A stretch of 64,000 nt of DNA from Desulfonatronovibrio magnus (GCF_000934755.1 NZ_JYNP01000015.1:80535-144534); one strand, 5' to 3'. Positions 17,159-26,604 are shown, numbered from the stretch's first letter. Notes: generated by a model from the letters alone, not told the origin. Numbers and translations are program-made.

Positions 17159-17758
17159 TTATCCGAAAACTCTTTTGATTTCCTCTTTTCGCATTTCCTT
17201 AAGGGCCAACTGCATTGAAAGGGACATTTCCCTTGCTACTGAGCCTGGATGATGGATTTTCAAAATACTGTCCTGAATATCCTGTTCAGTCTTTTCAAGT
17301 TTAAGCAGATAATTTCTGTATTGACCACGATTTTTATATACATTCCTCAAAAGACTTTCATAGTCAGTGCCGGAACTTTTCAAAAGCTTTTTATAATGAC
17401 TTTTAATTAGCTCCACTTCTGCTTTCTGGCGAGTGATGAATAGTTTCATGTTGGGGGTGGTGCTGTCTTCCCCCACCTCTAAGGAATGTAGATAATCATG
17501 GCTCGGGAGGTTGGAACGAAGTTCATTGTATGCTGATCCAAGAGCCAGCAGCTTTGACTTCATTACTCCCTGAGTGAAAATGCTGATATCCTGTTTATAC
17601 TCCTTGAGCTTTACAGCATGATAAATTAGAAGCAAAGGCATGATAATGCGCCAAATGGTCAGTGCCGGCTTTTCCACAACCTTCACTGCAAGCTCTGAAG
17701 CAAATTTGCGTTCATAATCCAGGATGATCTGTTGATTTTTTTGAAAACTTTCAGACAT
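17159..17758 (-). CDS. unknown protein, paralog 3 of 3 near radical SAM gene
   Basis: A 199-aa protein clearly homologous to the one at 15010-15618 and more distantly to the one at 14222-14830. Shared landmarks: ERKFASELAVKVVEKPA near residue 15, the hydrophobic helix IWRIIMPLLLIYHAVKL (about 34-50), a middle Lys/Gln-rich helix, and SSGTDYESLLRNVYKNRGQYRNYLLKLEKTEQ (about 125-160). No catalytic motif, Cys pair or signal peptide is visible. It is convergent with the radical SAM gene, separated from it by a dispersed repeat. Family and function are unknown to me; the tight clustering of three copies points to a local amplification with a common role. Confidence 0.8.
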   Translation of the reverse strand: MSESFQKNQQIILDYERKFASELAVKVVEKPALTIWRIIMPLLLIYHAVKLKEYKQDISIFTQGVMKSKLLALGSAYNELRSNLPSHDYLHSLEVGEDSTTPNMKLFITRQKAEVELIKSHYKKLLKSSGTDYESLLRNVYKNRGQYRNYLLKLEKTEQDIQDSILKIHHPGSVAREMSLSMQLALKEMRKEEIKRVFG

Positions 17759-18146
17759 GGTAATATATTAAACCTTCCGCCTTCAGCATTATAAGTCCAT
17801 TTTTATCTCTAACTTAACTTTGCCTGAGTAAAACTTTAAGCGTGTCAACAAAATGGATGGTGTTTATCTTATTAACTAATGTTGGCTTAGCCCGCAACCG
17901 AAAAAAACGATGGTTTTCCTTTGTTCCCCCTACTATAACTATACCGGCATCCGAGGTCTGTTGATTTTGAGGTGAGCGGGAATGATCAAATATGTATATC
18001 CATTTTCAAAATGTACCGGACTTCGAAACCCTTCCCCCATTCAGTTTTCCTTGTCCATCCGCATAAATTGTGGCAGTTAATATCCAGTTAATCGAATCCG
18101 CCGGGTTTTGAACTCCATTTTCTATATTATCAAAGGAGCCTCCGCC
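17759..18146. other. gene-free interval upstream of AAA-ATPase gene
   Basis: About 390 bp with no credible reading frame, tandem array or strong hairpin. It holds the promoter side of the minus-strand paralog gene and the leader of the GC-rich AAA-ATPase gene. Just before the latter, AAAGGAG supports the ATG at 18147. Confidence 0.5.
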
Positions 18147-19718
18147 ATGTTACACCTGCCCGTGGGCATAAATACCTTCTCCTCCATCCGCACAGGCGGT
18201 TACGTCTATGTGGACAAGACCGAACACGTCCATCGTTTGGTCCTCAAACAGGGCCGCTACTTTCTTTCCCGCCCCCGGCGCTTCGGCAAGAGCCTTTTCC
18301 TGGACACGCTCAAGGAACTGTTCGAGGGCAACGAAAAACTTTTTCAAGGACTGTACATCCACGACAAATGGGACTGGGACGCAGTTCACCCGGTAATCAA
18401 GCTTGATTTTGGAGAAGGCCGGCTGCGGGGCATGGACTCACTTCAGGAAAAAATCGACGAGCTCTTGATTGTTAATCAGCAGCGCCTTGGCGTAGAGCTG
18501 CAGTTTAAGAGCAATTCCGGCCGCTTTGCCGAACTGATCCGCCTGACCCATGAGCAAACCGGCAGGCGGGCCGTGGTGCTCATCGACGAGTACGACAAGC
18601 CCATTCTGGACAATCTGGAGCATCCGGACACGGCCCGGGAGATGCGCGAAGAATTGCAGGATCTGTATTCTGCGCTCAAGCCCCAGGATGGGCACATCCA
18701 GTGCATCTTCATGACCGGGGTGAGCAAGTTTTCCAAGGTCAGCCTGTTCAGCGACTTGAACAACCTGGAAGATCTGACCATTGACTCCCGCTTCGCCACC
18801 ATCTGCGGTTACACCCAGCAGGAGCTGGAGACCTGCTTTGCCGATCACTTGTCAGATGTGGATCTTGAACACTTCCGCCAGTGGTACAACGGCTATCAAT
18901 GGCTGGGCGAGCCGGTCTACAATCCCTTTGACGTGCTGTTGTTTCTGCAGAAGGGCAAGGCCTATCGCAACTACTGGTTCGAGACCGGCAGCCCAAGCTT
19001 TCTAATCAGGCTGTTCCAGCAAAAGCGCTACTTTCTGCCGAATCTGGAAGGCATCGAGGTAGGCGAGGAGATCCTTAATTCCTTTGACGTGGACACCCTG
19101 ACCCCGGAAACCCTGCTCTTCCAGGCCGGGTATCTGACCATCGCGGAGAACCTGGAACGATATGGGGAGCAGCGATACGTGCTCCGCGTGCCCAACAGGG
19201 AAGTACGTCTGGCTCTGAACAATTCCCTGATCAGCGGATATACCCAGTTGGCCGCAGAAAAATTCTACATCAAGGATCATGTCCGCCAGGCTCTGCTCGA
19301 CGCAGACCTTCCTGCCCTTCGTGACATCATCCACCGCCTTTTCGCGGCGATTCCTTACCGCAACTTTACCAACACGGACCTGTTGGACTGCGAGGGCTGG
19401 TATGCATCGGTGCTGTATGCCTTTTTCGCCTCACTGGATGCGCGGATCATCCCTGAGGATGTAACCAACAAGGGCCAGGCCGATCTGACCGTTATCCTGG
19501 AGAACAGGATCTTTGTGATGGAGATCAAGCTGGTCCAGGCCGCGGAAATCAAAGGCAATCCGGCCCTGGAGCAGATCCGGGTCAAGGGCTACAGCGAGAA
19601 GTACAAGGGCCGGGCCGGGATGTCCTTGCACGAGTTGGGGATGATTTTCAGCAAGGCCGAACGTAACCTGATCGCGCTGGATGGGCGGGAAGTACAAGGA
19701 ACCGGGGAGGCTGGTTGA
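18147..19718 (+). CDS. AAA-ATPase/PD-(D/E)XK nuclease-like protein (DUF1703 type)
   Basis: A two-domain protein of a large, mostly uncharacterised family common in anaerobes. The N-terminal AAA-ATPase-like domain has GGYVYVDKTEHVHRLV and the modified P-loop SRPRRFGKSLFLDTL, then VLIDEYDKPI (Walker B) and FMTGVSKFSKVSLFS. The C-terminal domain has LTVILENRIFVMEIKLV, with the D...ExK core of the PD-(D/E)XK fold. At 523 aa it is full length. I start at the ATG at 18147, which has AAAGGAG upstream; an ATG at 18108 has none and adds unrelated residues. Base composition is visibly richer in G+C than all neighbours, with many GCC/CTG/GGC codons. This suggests recent horizontal acquisition, as is common for this family. 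Function unknown; toxin or mobile-element roles have been suggested for relatives. Confidence 0.9.
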   Translation: MLHLPVGINTFSSIRTGGYVYVDKTEHVHRLVLKQGRYFLSRPRRFGKSLFLDTLKELFEGNEKLFQGLYIHDKWDWDAVHPVIKLDFGEGRLRGMDSLQEKIDELLIVNQQRLGVELQFKSNSGRFAELIRLTHEQTGRRAVVLIDEYDKPILDNLEHPDTAREMREELQDLYSALKPQDGHIQCIFMTGVSKFSKVSLFSDLNNLEDLTIDSRFATICGYTQQELETCFADHLSDVDLEHFRQWYNGYQWLGEPVYNPFDVLLFLQKGKAYRNYWFETGSPSFLIRLFQQKRYFLPNLEGIEVGEEILNSFDVDTLTPETLLFQAGYLTIAENLERYGEQRYVLRVPNREVRLALNNSLISGYTQLAAEKFYIKDHVRQALLDADLPALRDIIHRLFAAIPYRNFTNTDLLDCEGWYASVLYAFFASLDARIIPEDVTNKGQADLTVILENRIFVMEIKLVQAAEIKGNPALEQIRVKGYSEKYKGRAGMSLHELGMIFSKAERNLIALDGREVQGTGEAG

Positions 19719-19796
19719 GAAGGCCGGGGAGGTAAGGGGTGTCTTGAAAATGGATGGATCAATCCACTTCTAAATCCTTCAGTCTCAATTGTCGAG

Positions 19797-20678
19797 CTAT
19801 GATGTAATCCGCTGCCAGAGCTTAGAAAGCCTGCCGCGTTTCTGGCGGATCCAGGTGGTTTCCACATATGGCAGAAAGGCCTGTGCCTTCCACTTCTTTT
19901 TAAAAAAAGCAATGGCCGGATTTACGCTTAGCCCCAGATTCATTCGCCTGTGCCCCCGCTTTGCTCCTTCTGCCAGCAGTTCATGTAACAGCAGATCAGC
20001 TGTACCGGGTGGCGCTGCATCCGGGTCGCGAAAAGAAAACATATAAAAGGCTGTTTCCAGTCCTGTAAAATCTCCAATGGAAAAACCGGCCAGCTTTTTG
20101 TCAGCGGTCCAGGCTGATACCACCAGCGATCCTGGACATTCTTCAGTGTATCTTTCTAAATTTCGAAAAATCAGCCTTGTGCCTGAGTCTAAAATTCTGT
20201 GCTTAAGATATAACTGAACAAGATTAATATGATCTTTTTCCAGATTCGAAGCCTGGCGTATGCTCACCTCGCGGGCTGCTCTTCGAATCATATTACGCAC
20301 CTTTTGAGGCAATGTACCACAGGGAAAGGACAGGGTCAGGAACTCATCCTGCATTGATGCTGCCTCTGATTGTTCTGCGTTTTCCAAAACCCAGCCGTCG
20401 GGTACAACATCCCGGCCGAGTCTGCAGGCGGCCAACAGAGTAATTTTGTCAGCTCTGGTGCTTTTCATGGCCATGGTCAGGGAATCCTGAACCGCCTGGT
20501 GATTAAGGGGATCTTGCAAAGGGTAGCCGATTAGTATGAGGTTGTCTGCTGCTTCATAAGCCAGGCAGGATTTAAAGCGGACAGGGACAGCCTGGGTCGT
20601 TGAGCGCACATAGCAGGTCAGTTGTTCGGGTACGACTGCCCATGCCGAAGCCTGGCTATGCTTGTCCGGTACCATCAT
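19797..20678 (-). CDS. FemAB/GNAT-like acyltransferase-type protein
   Basis: A 293-aa protein with a GNAT/FemAB-like C-terminal half. DLLLHELLAEGAKRGHRRMNLGLSVNPAIAFFKKKW is the typical helix, then the L-G-L strand and FKxKW block of acyltransferases that act on envelope or lipid-linked substrates. AGFSIGDFTGLETAFYMFSF precedes it as the central beta strands. The N-terminal half has LILIGYPLQDP, also seen in the neighbouring protein (LLAVGYPIQDP), so the two genes are ancient duplicates. Its ATG overlaps the stop of the upstream gene, so both are co-translated. The substrate is unknown. No signal peptide or membrane helix is seen. Confidence 0.75.
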   Translation of the reverse strand: MMVPDKHSQASAWAVVPEQLTCYVRSTTQAVPVRFKSCLAYEAADNLILIGYPLQDPLNHQAVQDSLTMAMKSTRADKITLLAACRLGRDVVPDGWVLENAEQSEAASMQDEFLTLSFPCGTLPQKVRNMIRRAAREVSIRQASNLEKDHINLVQLYLKHRILDSGTRLIFRNLERYTEECPGSLVVSAWTADKKLAGFSIGDFTGLETAFYMFSFRDPDAAPPGTADLLLHELLAEGAKRGHRRMNLGLSVNPAIAFFKKKWKAQAFLPYVETTWIRQKRGRLSKLWQRITS

Positions 20679-22402
20679 CAGACCTTTTTAAGCTTGGTGA
20701 CTTTAAATCCAGCCTGCGACAGCATACCCTGCAGATTAAACATGTGTGCAGACCCTACAAAAACAGCGCACCTGCCATTTCTGATATGTGGAAGCATCCG
20801 CTCTAAGAACACCTTATCCCTCCGATCAATGACTGTGTCTGTCCTGGAAGGAAATTCAACACTGGTTCCCATCATGGCATCCAGGTCGCCTTTGAGATAG
20901 GCTTTCATATTTTTGTTGATATATTTTTTCCAGTGCCCGCATTGCCGGAAAAAATCAGTAATTCTTTCTACTGGAATGCTTTCTAAGGTTTCAAGCTGTT
21001 CTTTGATAGTTTCCATACTAAGTACTTCCTTGCCCATTTCGTGAGCCACATGCCAGGCCTCGAGATCAACTGACTGTTTCCAGTCATGGCGGCGCAAAAA
21101 ATGGGTCCACAGGGAAAAAAAGGCAAACCAGTGTCTGGTATCTGCGAGATAATAGCCAGCATCAGCAGGGTTCGGGTCTTCCGTGCCCAGCATTCTGGCC
21201 CAGAAACCCCGGGGGCCGCAGACCACCCGGTCCAGTTTTTTTATTTCATCAGGAGTCATAAATTTAATTAATCGAGGAGAATCCTGGTCAGGGGACTTTC
21301 CTGTCTGGGCTACCCCGTCCAGACTGTCCTGGTCTAATGGCCCTTCAAAAATTACAGTATCAACCTTTTCAAAAAGTCTGCTTAACGAAGAAGCAAAGCT
21401 ATAGCAAAAGAAATGAGCTGTTCCGCCAATCCATGATTTTCGTCCGTCCTTTTCCAGTTCCCAGACAAGTGTAAAAGGGCGCTGAGGAGGCAGTGAATCC
21501 CAGAATTGCTCCCTGGTCATGCTCACATGCGGCATCTGGGCCACGCTGCGCATCATGTCGCTTAAATCATCAGTAAAATTTGCTGGCTCAGTCCATTCTG
21601 CCATCTCATAGGAAAGGTCAGGCTGGCCTCCCCACTTGGTTTTAAACCTGGTTATTCCCTCATTAACTCCAAGCCCAAGATGAATATACTTTTTATTATA
21701 TTCAGCACTAAGCTTGATCATTTCTCCAAAAAGCATGTCAGAAGCATAAGGAAGATAGTATTCTTTGGAATGCGCCCCCAAAAGGTAACTTACAAAATCT
21801 TTAGGGCCAGTATCGAGAAGCAGGCAGGCAGAAAGATTGCCCTGCTGGTCCCAGGCGTTGAGGAGCATTAGGCTGGGACATTTTGCAAGCACATCTTCAG
21901 TTCGTGCATAAAGCTCACGAACATTGGGTTTAAGCGGAACCCGGCCAGTAAATTCAGCCCATAAACGACGATGAGCAGAAGTAAACTCTTTGCCTGTTTC
22001 AAAGGTCAGCTGTGCAGCACCTTTTTCACAAAGCCTTGAAAGCTTGGAGGGGACAGATTCACCAACAGTCAGAGTATAAAATTGATCCTTATCAACAAGG
22101 AATTCCTGGATTCTTTCCGGCAGGCTGGGACAAATGGCCCAGCAAGCCTGGGCTTTTGCCTTGCGCCTGGCTTTGATCAAAGCCTTGTCAAATTCATCAG
22201 GGCAGTATGAACTTTCAGGGTCTTGAATGGGATATCCGACAGCGAGAAGCCAGTCTTCAGCATGAAAAAAAAGGTACGGACCTTCGAGGAAGGGTTGGCC
22301 TCCAGACATTGCAGCCATAAACCTCACTGAATGTTCAGGAACTCTGGCCTTTTCCAGAATCATTTCAAAATCTTTATCATTCAAGGGCAGGTAATCTTTC
22401 AT
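20678..22402 (-). CDS. fusion of acyltransferase-like domain and TraB/GumN-type domain
   Basis: 574 aa from the ATG at 22402, which has GGAG six bases upstream; a TTG at 22414 is also possible. Residues 1-265 resemble the downstream 293-aa protein: LLAVGYPIQDPES near the start and KYIHLGLGVNEGITRFKTKWGG near residue 250. Residues 285-574 carry the three signatures of the TraB/PrgY/GumN (TIKI-like) family: WIGGTAHFF (GTxH), TVIFEGPLD (Glu), and CAVFVGSAHMFNLQGML with AGFKV at the very end. Known family members are implicated in metalloprotease-like or pheromone-inhibiting roles, but bacterial functions are poorly known. This fusion, followed at once by an acyltransferase paralog, may be a two-gene modification system; that is inference. 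Confidence 0.8.
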   Translation of the reverse strand: MKDYLPLNDKDFEMILEKARVPEHSVRFMAAMSGGQPFLEGPYLFFHAEDWLLAVGYPIQDPESSYCPDEFDKALIKARRKAKAQACWAICPSLPERIQEFLVDKDQFYTLTVGESVPSKLSRLCEKGAAQLTFETGKEFTSAHRRLWAEFTGRVPLKPNVRELYARTEDVLAKCPSLMLLNAWDQQGNLSACLLLDTGPKDFVSYLLGAHSKEYYLPYASDMLFGEMIKLSAEYNKKYIHLGLGVNEGITRFKTKWGGQPDLSYEMAEWTEPANFTDDLSDMMRSVAQMPHVSMTREQFWDSLPPQRPFTLVWELEKDGRKSWIGGTAHFFCYSFASSLSRLFEKVDTVIFEGPLDQDSLDGVAQTGKSPDQDSPRLIKFMTPDEIKKLDRVVCGPRGFWARMLGTEDPNPADAGYYLADTRHWFAFFSLWTHFLRRHDWKQSVDLEAWHVAHEMGKEVLSMETIKEQLETLESIPVERITDFFRQCGHWKKYINKNMKAYLKGDLDAMMGTSVEFPSRTDTVIDRRDKVFLERMLPHIRNGRCAVFVGSAHMFNLQGMLSQAGFKVTKLKKV

Positions 22403-22555
22403 GTTTTTCTCCAAAACGATTTTAAGCCAATTGTCTGAAGTTTAGAAGTTACTTGCAAGCGATTAATTGTAAAAATATGAAAATCAGCGACAAATGTAAA
22501 CTTTTATTTGCAATGGTGCAAACTCGGAGCTACACTTCATGGGAAGGAGGCTGCA

Positions 22556-25141
22556 GTGCAGGAATACAAAAACACGTCGTCAACCACTGAATTAAGGAGT
22601 GAGAGCAGAAATTCTAAATTTTTCAAGCTGTCCATGGGGTTTCGTTCGCGCTTTCTCGTTGGTACAGGCCTGATACTGCTTCTGGTCTGTTTTGTAAGCG
22701 CGTTTGTAATTTACTACAGAGAAAAGAGCCTGCTTGAAGATTCTGCCTACTCCAAAACTGAATTGGTCATGGCTTCCATTGAAGCCAGCAGGATGTATAT
22801 CAGGGATGAGCTCAGGCCCAAAATGATTGAAAGATTTGGAGAAGACTTTTTCATGCTTGAGGCCATGTCTACGTCTTATGTGGGCAGGGCTGTCATGGAC
22901 AATCTGAAGCGCAACCTTCCTGAACACAGCTATCGCCGTGTTTCCATCAATGCCCGCAATCCAGATTCAGAAGCAAATGCCATGGAAAGGGGCATGCTGG
23001 CATACTTTCAGGATAATCAGAATCAGAAAAACTGGCAGGGTCTGCTGGAAAACAAGGGGGATGCCTTTTACATGCGCTTTAAGCCAGTATACTTTGAACA
23101 TTCCTGCATGAGTTGCCATGGAAGCCCGGAAGACGCTCCTGCAGAACTTTTAAGCCTTTATGGAACTGAAAGAGGATTTGGACATTATCCAGGGGAACTG
23201 GCAGGAGTCATCGCTGTAGGCATACCCGTGCAGAGTGCGCTGGCAGCCATACAGGAAAAGGCAACCTCAGTCTTTCTTGTAGTTTTTTTTGGTGTATCTC
23301 TTTTTTATCTGACTCTCATTGTTTATTTCAACTGGACAGTTGTCAGTAATATACGTGGAGTACTTAATATTTTTAGAGAAGAGGTTGATGATGACAGCCT
23401 GCCTGAAATTTTTGATGACCAGGACTCAAATGATGAGATTGAAGTTCTATCCGCCGCTGCCCAGTCCATGGCCTCTCACCTTAAGCACACCCGTGAAGAA
23501 TTAAAAAAGTATGCACAGAATTTGGAACTTAAAGTAGAGGACAGGACGAGTGCTTTGAAGAAATCTGAAGAGCTACTCAAAGAGAAGGTGATCATAAGAA
23601 ATAAGGAATTGTATACATTAAACAGTATTGCTGAGTTGACCACTCAGGCTAGAGGACTTGCTGACATCTGGCCTGGCGCACTGGGTCAGATCTTGAAAAT
23701 GATGCCGGCCAGGGGGGTTGGTATTTACCTTCTTGATGAATCTACTGGAAACCTGCGGCTGAAGTTTCAACAGCAAGCCCAGGACTTGCCTGTGCATGTT
23801 CAATGCTTACAGCCTGACAGAGAATTGAAGTCCATTGACTTAAGCTCCGCCAGCAGCAACATGAAAAAATCAGTCTGTAGCGCTCTGAAAGGAAACATGC
23901 ACAGCTTCAAAGCTGCCGGGTATGGTCACTGCTTGAATGTTCCTCTCTATTGCAGAGGCAAGGTTCTGGGAATTATGAGTTTTGTTCGAGTGAATTATGC
24001 GGAAATATTACCTGAGCAAAAAGAATTGCTACTGTCCATTGGCCGGCAAATGGGCATTGCCGTGGAAAGTCTCAATGGACTGCAGAAACTTATCCAAAGC
24101 AAAGAACTGTTGCAGTCGGTTTTTGACGGCATTACTGACCTGGTCATACTCATGGATAAAAACTTCCGCATCAAAATGGTTAATAAAGGATATATTGACA
24201 AGTTTAAGGTTGAGCCGGAAGACGTTTACGATATACCGTGCTATGAGGCACACTCCGGACTCAAGACCGCCTGCCCGCATTGTGGCTTGAACAAGGTTGT
24301 CCAGACTAAAGAACCTTATGTCAGCGAGTCACGATGCGGAACAGGAGAAATATATCTCGTGCACTTCTATCCTGTCTTAGACGAGAACGGCGAGTTGGAA
24401 AGTATAATTCGCTATGCAAGAGATATCACAGACCAGAAAAAAGTAGAAAGCAGGATTCAACATACTGAAAAACTTGTGGCTATGGGTCAGCTGGCTGCAG
24501 GAGTTGCTCATGAGATAAACAACCCTCTCGGCATTATATTGTGCTATATTGATCTGCTCAAAAGACAGCTTGCAGACTTCCCTCAGGGACTTAAAGATCT
24601 GAACATAATTGAAAAACAAACTCTTAACTGCAAACAAATAGTTACAGACCTGCTGCAGTTTTCCAGAGGCCAGGAAAGCACCAAGGCATTTGCATCAATA
24701 AATCATACCATTGAGGACGTTATTCAGATGTTCAGGCATCAGTTCAAGAAGCAGAAAATTGATGTATCGCTTAATCTTGAGCCAGATATGCCCCATGTAA
24801 ATTTTGACGAAAATAAAATCAAGCAGGTTTTTGTAAACCTTGTTATGAATGCATGTCAGGCAATCCAGAAAAATGGGACTATATCCATCCATTCCAGGTT
24901 TGAAAATGAATCATCTCAAGTGAGATTGACCGTTCGTGACAGCGGTCAGGGGATGGACCCTGAGATCAGAAAAAAGATTTTTGATCCATTTTTCAGTACC
25001 AAAAAGACAGGGGAGAGCACAGGTCTGGGTTTATCTGTAAGCTATGGCATCATTCAGGATCATGGTGGGGAAATATATGTCAGCAGTCAACCATCTGAGT
25101 GGACTGAGTTTACAATAATCATGCCTGTTGCCGGTAATTAA
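22556..25141 (+). CDS. heme c-binding sensor histidine kinase (Tll0287/DUF3365, GAF, PAS)
   Basis: Membrane sensor kinase that pairs with the sigma-54 regulator downstream. I start at the GTG at 22556, which follows GGAAGGAGG; an upstream TTG at 22508 lacks a good site. The order is: membrane helix (about 33-55); periplasmic Tll0287-like (DUF3365) domain with the heme c site C184-M-S-C-H188; second helix (about 238-260); HAMP-like linker; GAF domain (about 345-490); PAS domain with a Cys-rich CPHCGLNKVV segment (about 515-630); HisKA with AAGVAHEINNPLG (His near 652); and HATPase with NLVMNACQAIQKNG, DSGQGMDP and TGLGLSVSYGI. Covalent heme suggests redox, NO or O2 sensing. Downstream targets are not evident here. 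Confidence 0.93.
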   Translation: MQEYKNTSSTTELRSESRNSKFFKLSMGFRSRFLVGTGLILLLVCFVSAFVIYYREKSLLEDSAYSKTELVMASIEASRMYIRDELRPKMIERFGEDFFMLEAMSTSYVGRAVMDNLKRNLPEHSYRRVSINARNPDSEANAMERGMLAYFQDNQNQKNWQGLLENKGDAFYMRFKPVYFEHSCMSCHGSPEDAPAELLSLYGTERGFGHYPGELAGVIAVGIPVQSALAAIQEKATSVFLVVFFGVSLFYLTLIVYFNWTVVSNIRGVLNIFREEVDDDSLPEIFDDQDSNDEIEVLSAAAQSMASHLKHTREELKKYAQNLELKVEDRTSALKKSEELLKEKVIIRNKELYTLNSIAELTTQARGLADIWPGALGQILKMMPARGVGIYLLDESTGNLRLKFQQQAQDLPVHVQCLQPDRELKSIDLSSASSNMKKSVCSALKGNMHSFKAAGYGHCLNVPLYCRGKVLGIMSFVRVNYAEILPEQKELLLSIGRQMGIAVESLNGLQKLIQSKELLQSVFDGITDLVILMDKNFRIKMVNKGYIDKFKVEPEDVYDIPCYEAHSGLKTACPHCGLNKVVQTKEPYVSESRCGTGEIYLVHFYPVLDENGELESIIRYARDITDQKKVESRIQHTEKLVAMGQLAAGVAHEINNPLGIILCYIDLLKRQLADFPQGLKDLNIIEKQTLNCKQIVTDLLQFSRGQESTKAFASINHTIEDVIQMFRHQFKKQKIDVSLNLEPDMPHVNFDENKIKQVFVNLVMNACQAIQKNGTISIHSRFENESSQVRLTVRDSGQGMDPEIRKKIFDPFFSTKKTGESTGLGLSVSYGIIQDHGGEIYVSSQPSEWTEFTIIMPVAGN

Positions 25142-25203
25142 CAGATTCATTCAGACAGGCTGCAGCAAGGTTAACACACAGCGCTAACCCGACGGTAATT
25201 AAT

Positions 25204-26604
25204 ATGAAAATAATGATAGTTGATGATGAAAAGGATATGCTTGAAGGTTTGAAGAGAATCCTTCCCTATGAGCTGAAACAATGCAACGTCACAGTTTTCT
25301 CCAATCCTGTCAGCTCTCTGGAGTATGTACGTCATAATACCATGGATCTTATTTTAATGGACGTGCGCATGCCGGAAATGGATGGCATTGAGCTTCTTGA
25401 ACGTGTTTTGCAGGTTGATCCAGGATCTACTGTGATTATGATGACCGCTTACGGCAGTATTGAAATCGCTGTACAGGCCATCAAAATGGGAGCATATGAT
25501 TTTATTACCAAACCTTTTGACATACCCGACCTGGTAAGAAATATTAAGAAAGGTATTGAAAGAAATTCTTTAATCCGTGAAAATATGTGCCTCAAGCAGC
25601 AAATCTCCCAACAGTCAGTGTTTGAAGATTTTGTGGGACAAAGTCAGCCCATGCAGAGGTTATATGAGACCATTCAATCACTGGCTCAGACAGATTATTC
25701 TGTTCTTATCCGGGGAGAATCTGGTACGGGAAAGGAGCTTGTGGCCAGAGCCATCCACGGGCTGAGTAAAAGAAAACATAAACCTCTTGTTACTATTAAC
25801 TGTCCGGCCATTCCTGAGCATCTTCTGGAAAGTGAACTGTTTGGCCATAAAAAAGGCTCATTTACCGGTGCCCTCAAGGATCATAAAGGTCTTTTTATTG
25901 AGGCAGACCGTTCCAGTCTGCTGCTTGATGAGATTGCCGATATTCCTGTGAGTATCCAGACCAAACTTTTGCGTGCTCTGCAGGAGCAGGAAGTCAGACC
26001 TCTCGGAAGCAGCAAAAACATCAGGGTTGATGTCCGCATCCTGTCTACAACCAACCAGGACCTTGAAGAAAAAATCAGGGAAAAGAGTTTCAGAGAGGAT
26101 CTTTTTTACAGACTCAATGTTGTCACAGTCTCTACACCTTCATTGCGGGAGATTAAAGAAGATATCCCTCTGATTGTGCATCATTTTAATCGCCAGGTGG
26201 CTTCAGAACTTGGAGGGGAACCCAAAAAACTGTCTGGAGATGTCATGGAAGCTCTTTCCCGGCGTGACTGGCCGGGTAATGTTCGTGAACTGCAAAATTT
26301 CATCCGCAGGATGGTTGTTTTTTCTTCCGGTCCGGAAATAAATATAGATACCTTAAATGCAGTGGACAACAAGGAACATTCTAAGAGTCCAGGTTCGGTG
26401 GTCTGCTTAGAGTATGGGCCTGAATTGTATTCTGATGCAAAGAACAGAGTAATAAACGAGTTTACTGAAAGTTATGTGCGGGAAGTTTTTTCCAGGACCA
26501 ACGGCAATATTTCTCAGGCGGCCAAGACAGCAGGCCTGAGCAGGGTGGCTTTACAGAAGATCGTCAAAAGGCTTGATATTGATCCGGATAGCTACAGACC
26601 ATGA
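25204..26604 (+). CDS. sigma-54-dependent response regulator (NtrC/AtoC type)
   Basis: Receives phosphate from the adjacent kinase and activates sigma-54 promoters. At 466 aa it has the standard order. The receiver domain has VDDEKD, phospho-acceptor D53 in LMDVRMPEMDG, and TKPFD. The AAA+ domain starts with GQSQPMQRLYETI, with GESGTGKELVARAIH (Walker A), ELFGHKKGSFTGAL and LLLDEIADIP (Walker B); it ends with RRDWPGNVRELQNFIRRM. The Fis-type DNA-binding helix is GNISQAAKTAGLSRVALQKIVKRL. The sigma-54 contact loop is GSFTGA in place of GAFTGA, a known tolerated variant. It is 62 bp downstream of the kinase gene, so they are co-transcribed. Confidence 0.96.
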   Translation: MKIMIVDDEKDMLEGLKRILPYELKQCNVTVFSNPVSSLEYVRHNTMDLILMDVRMPEMDGIELLERVLQVDPGSTVIMMTAYGSIEIAVQAIKMGAYDFITKPFDIPDLVRNIKKGIERNSLIRENMCLKQQISQQSVFEDFVGQSQPMQRLYETIQSLAQTDYSVLIRGESGTGKELVARAIHGLSKRKHKPLVTINCPAIPEHLLESELFGHKKGSFTGALKDHKGLFIEADRSSLLLDEIADIPVSIQTKLLRALQEQEVRPLGSSKNIRVDVRILSTTNQDLEEKIREKSFREDLFYRLNVVTVSTPSLREIKEDIPLIVHHFNRQVASELGGEPKKLSGDVMEALSRRDWPGNVRELQNFIRRMVVFSSGPEINIDTLNAVDNKEHSKSPGSVVCLEYGPELYSDAKNRVINEFTESYVREVFSRTNGNISQAAKTAGLSRVALQKIVKRLDIDPDSYRP

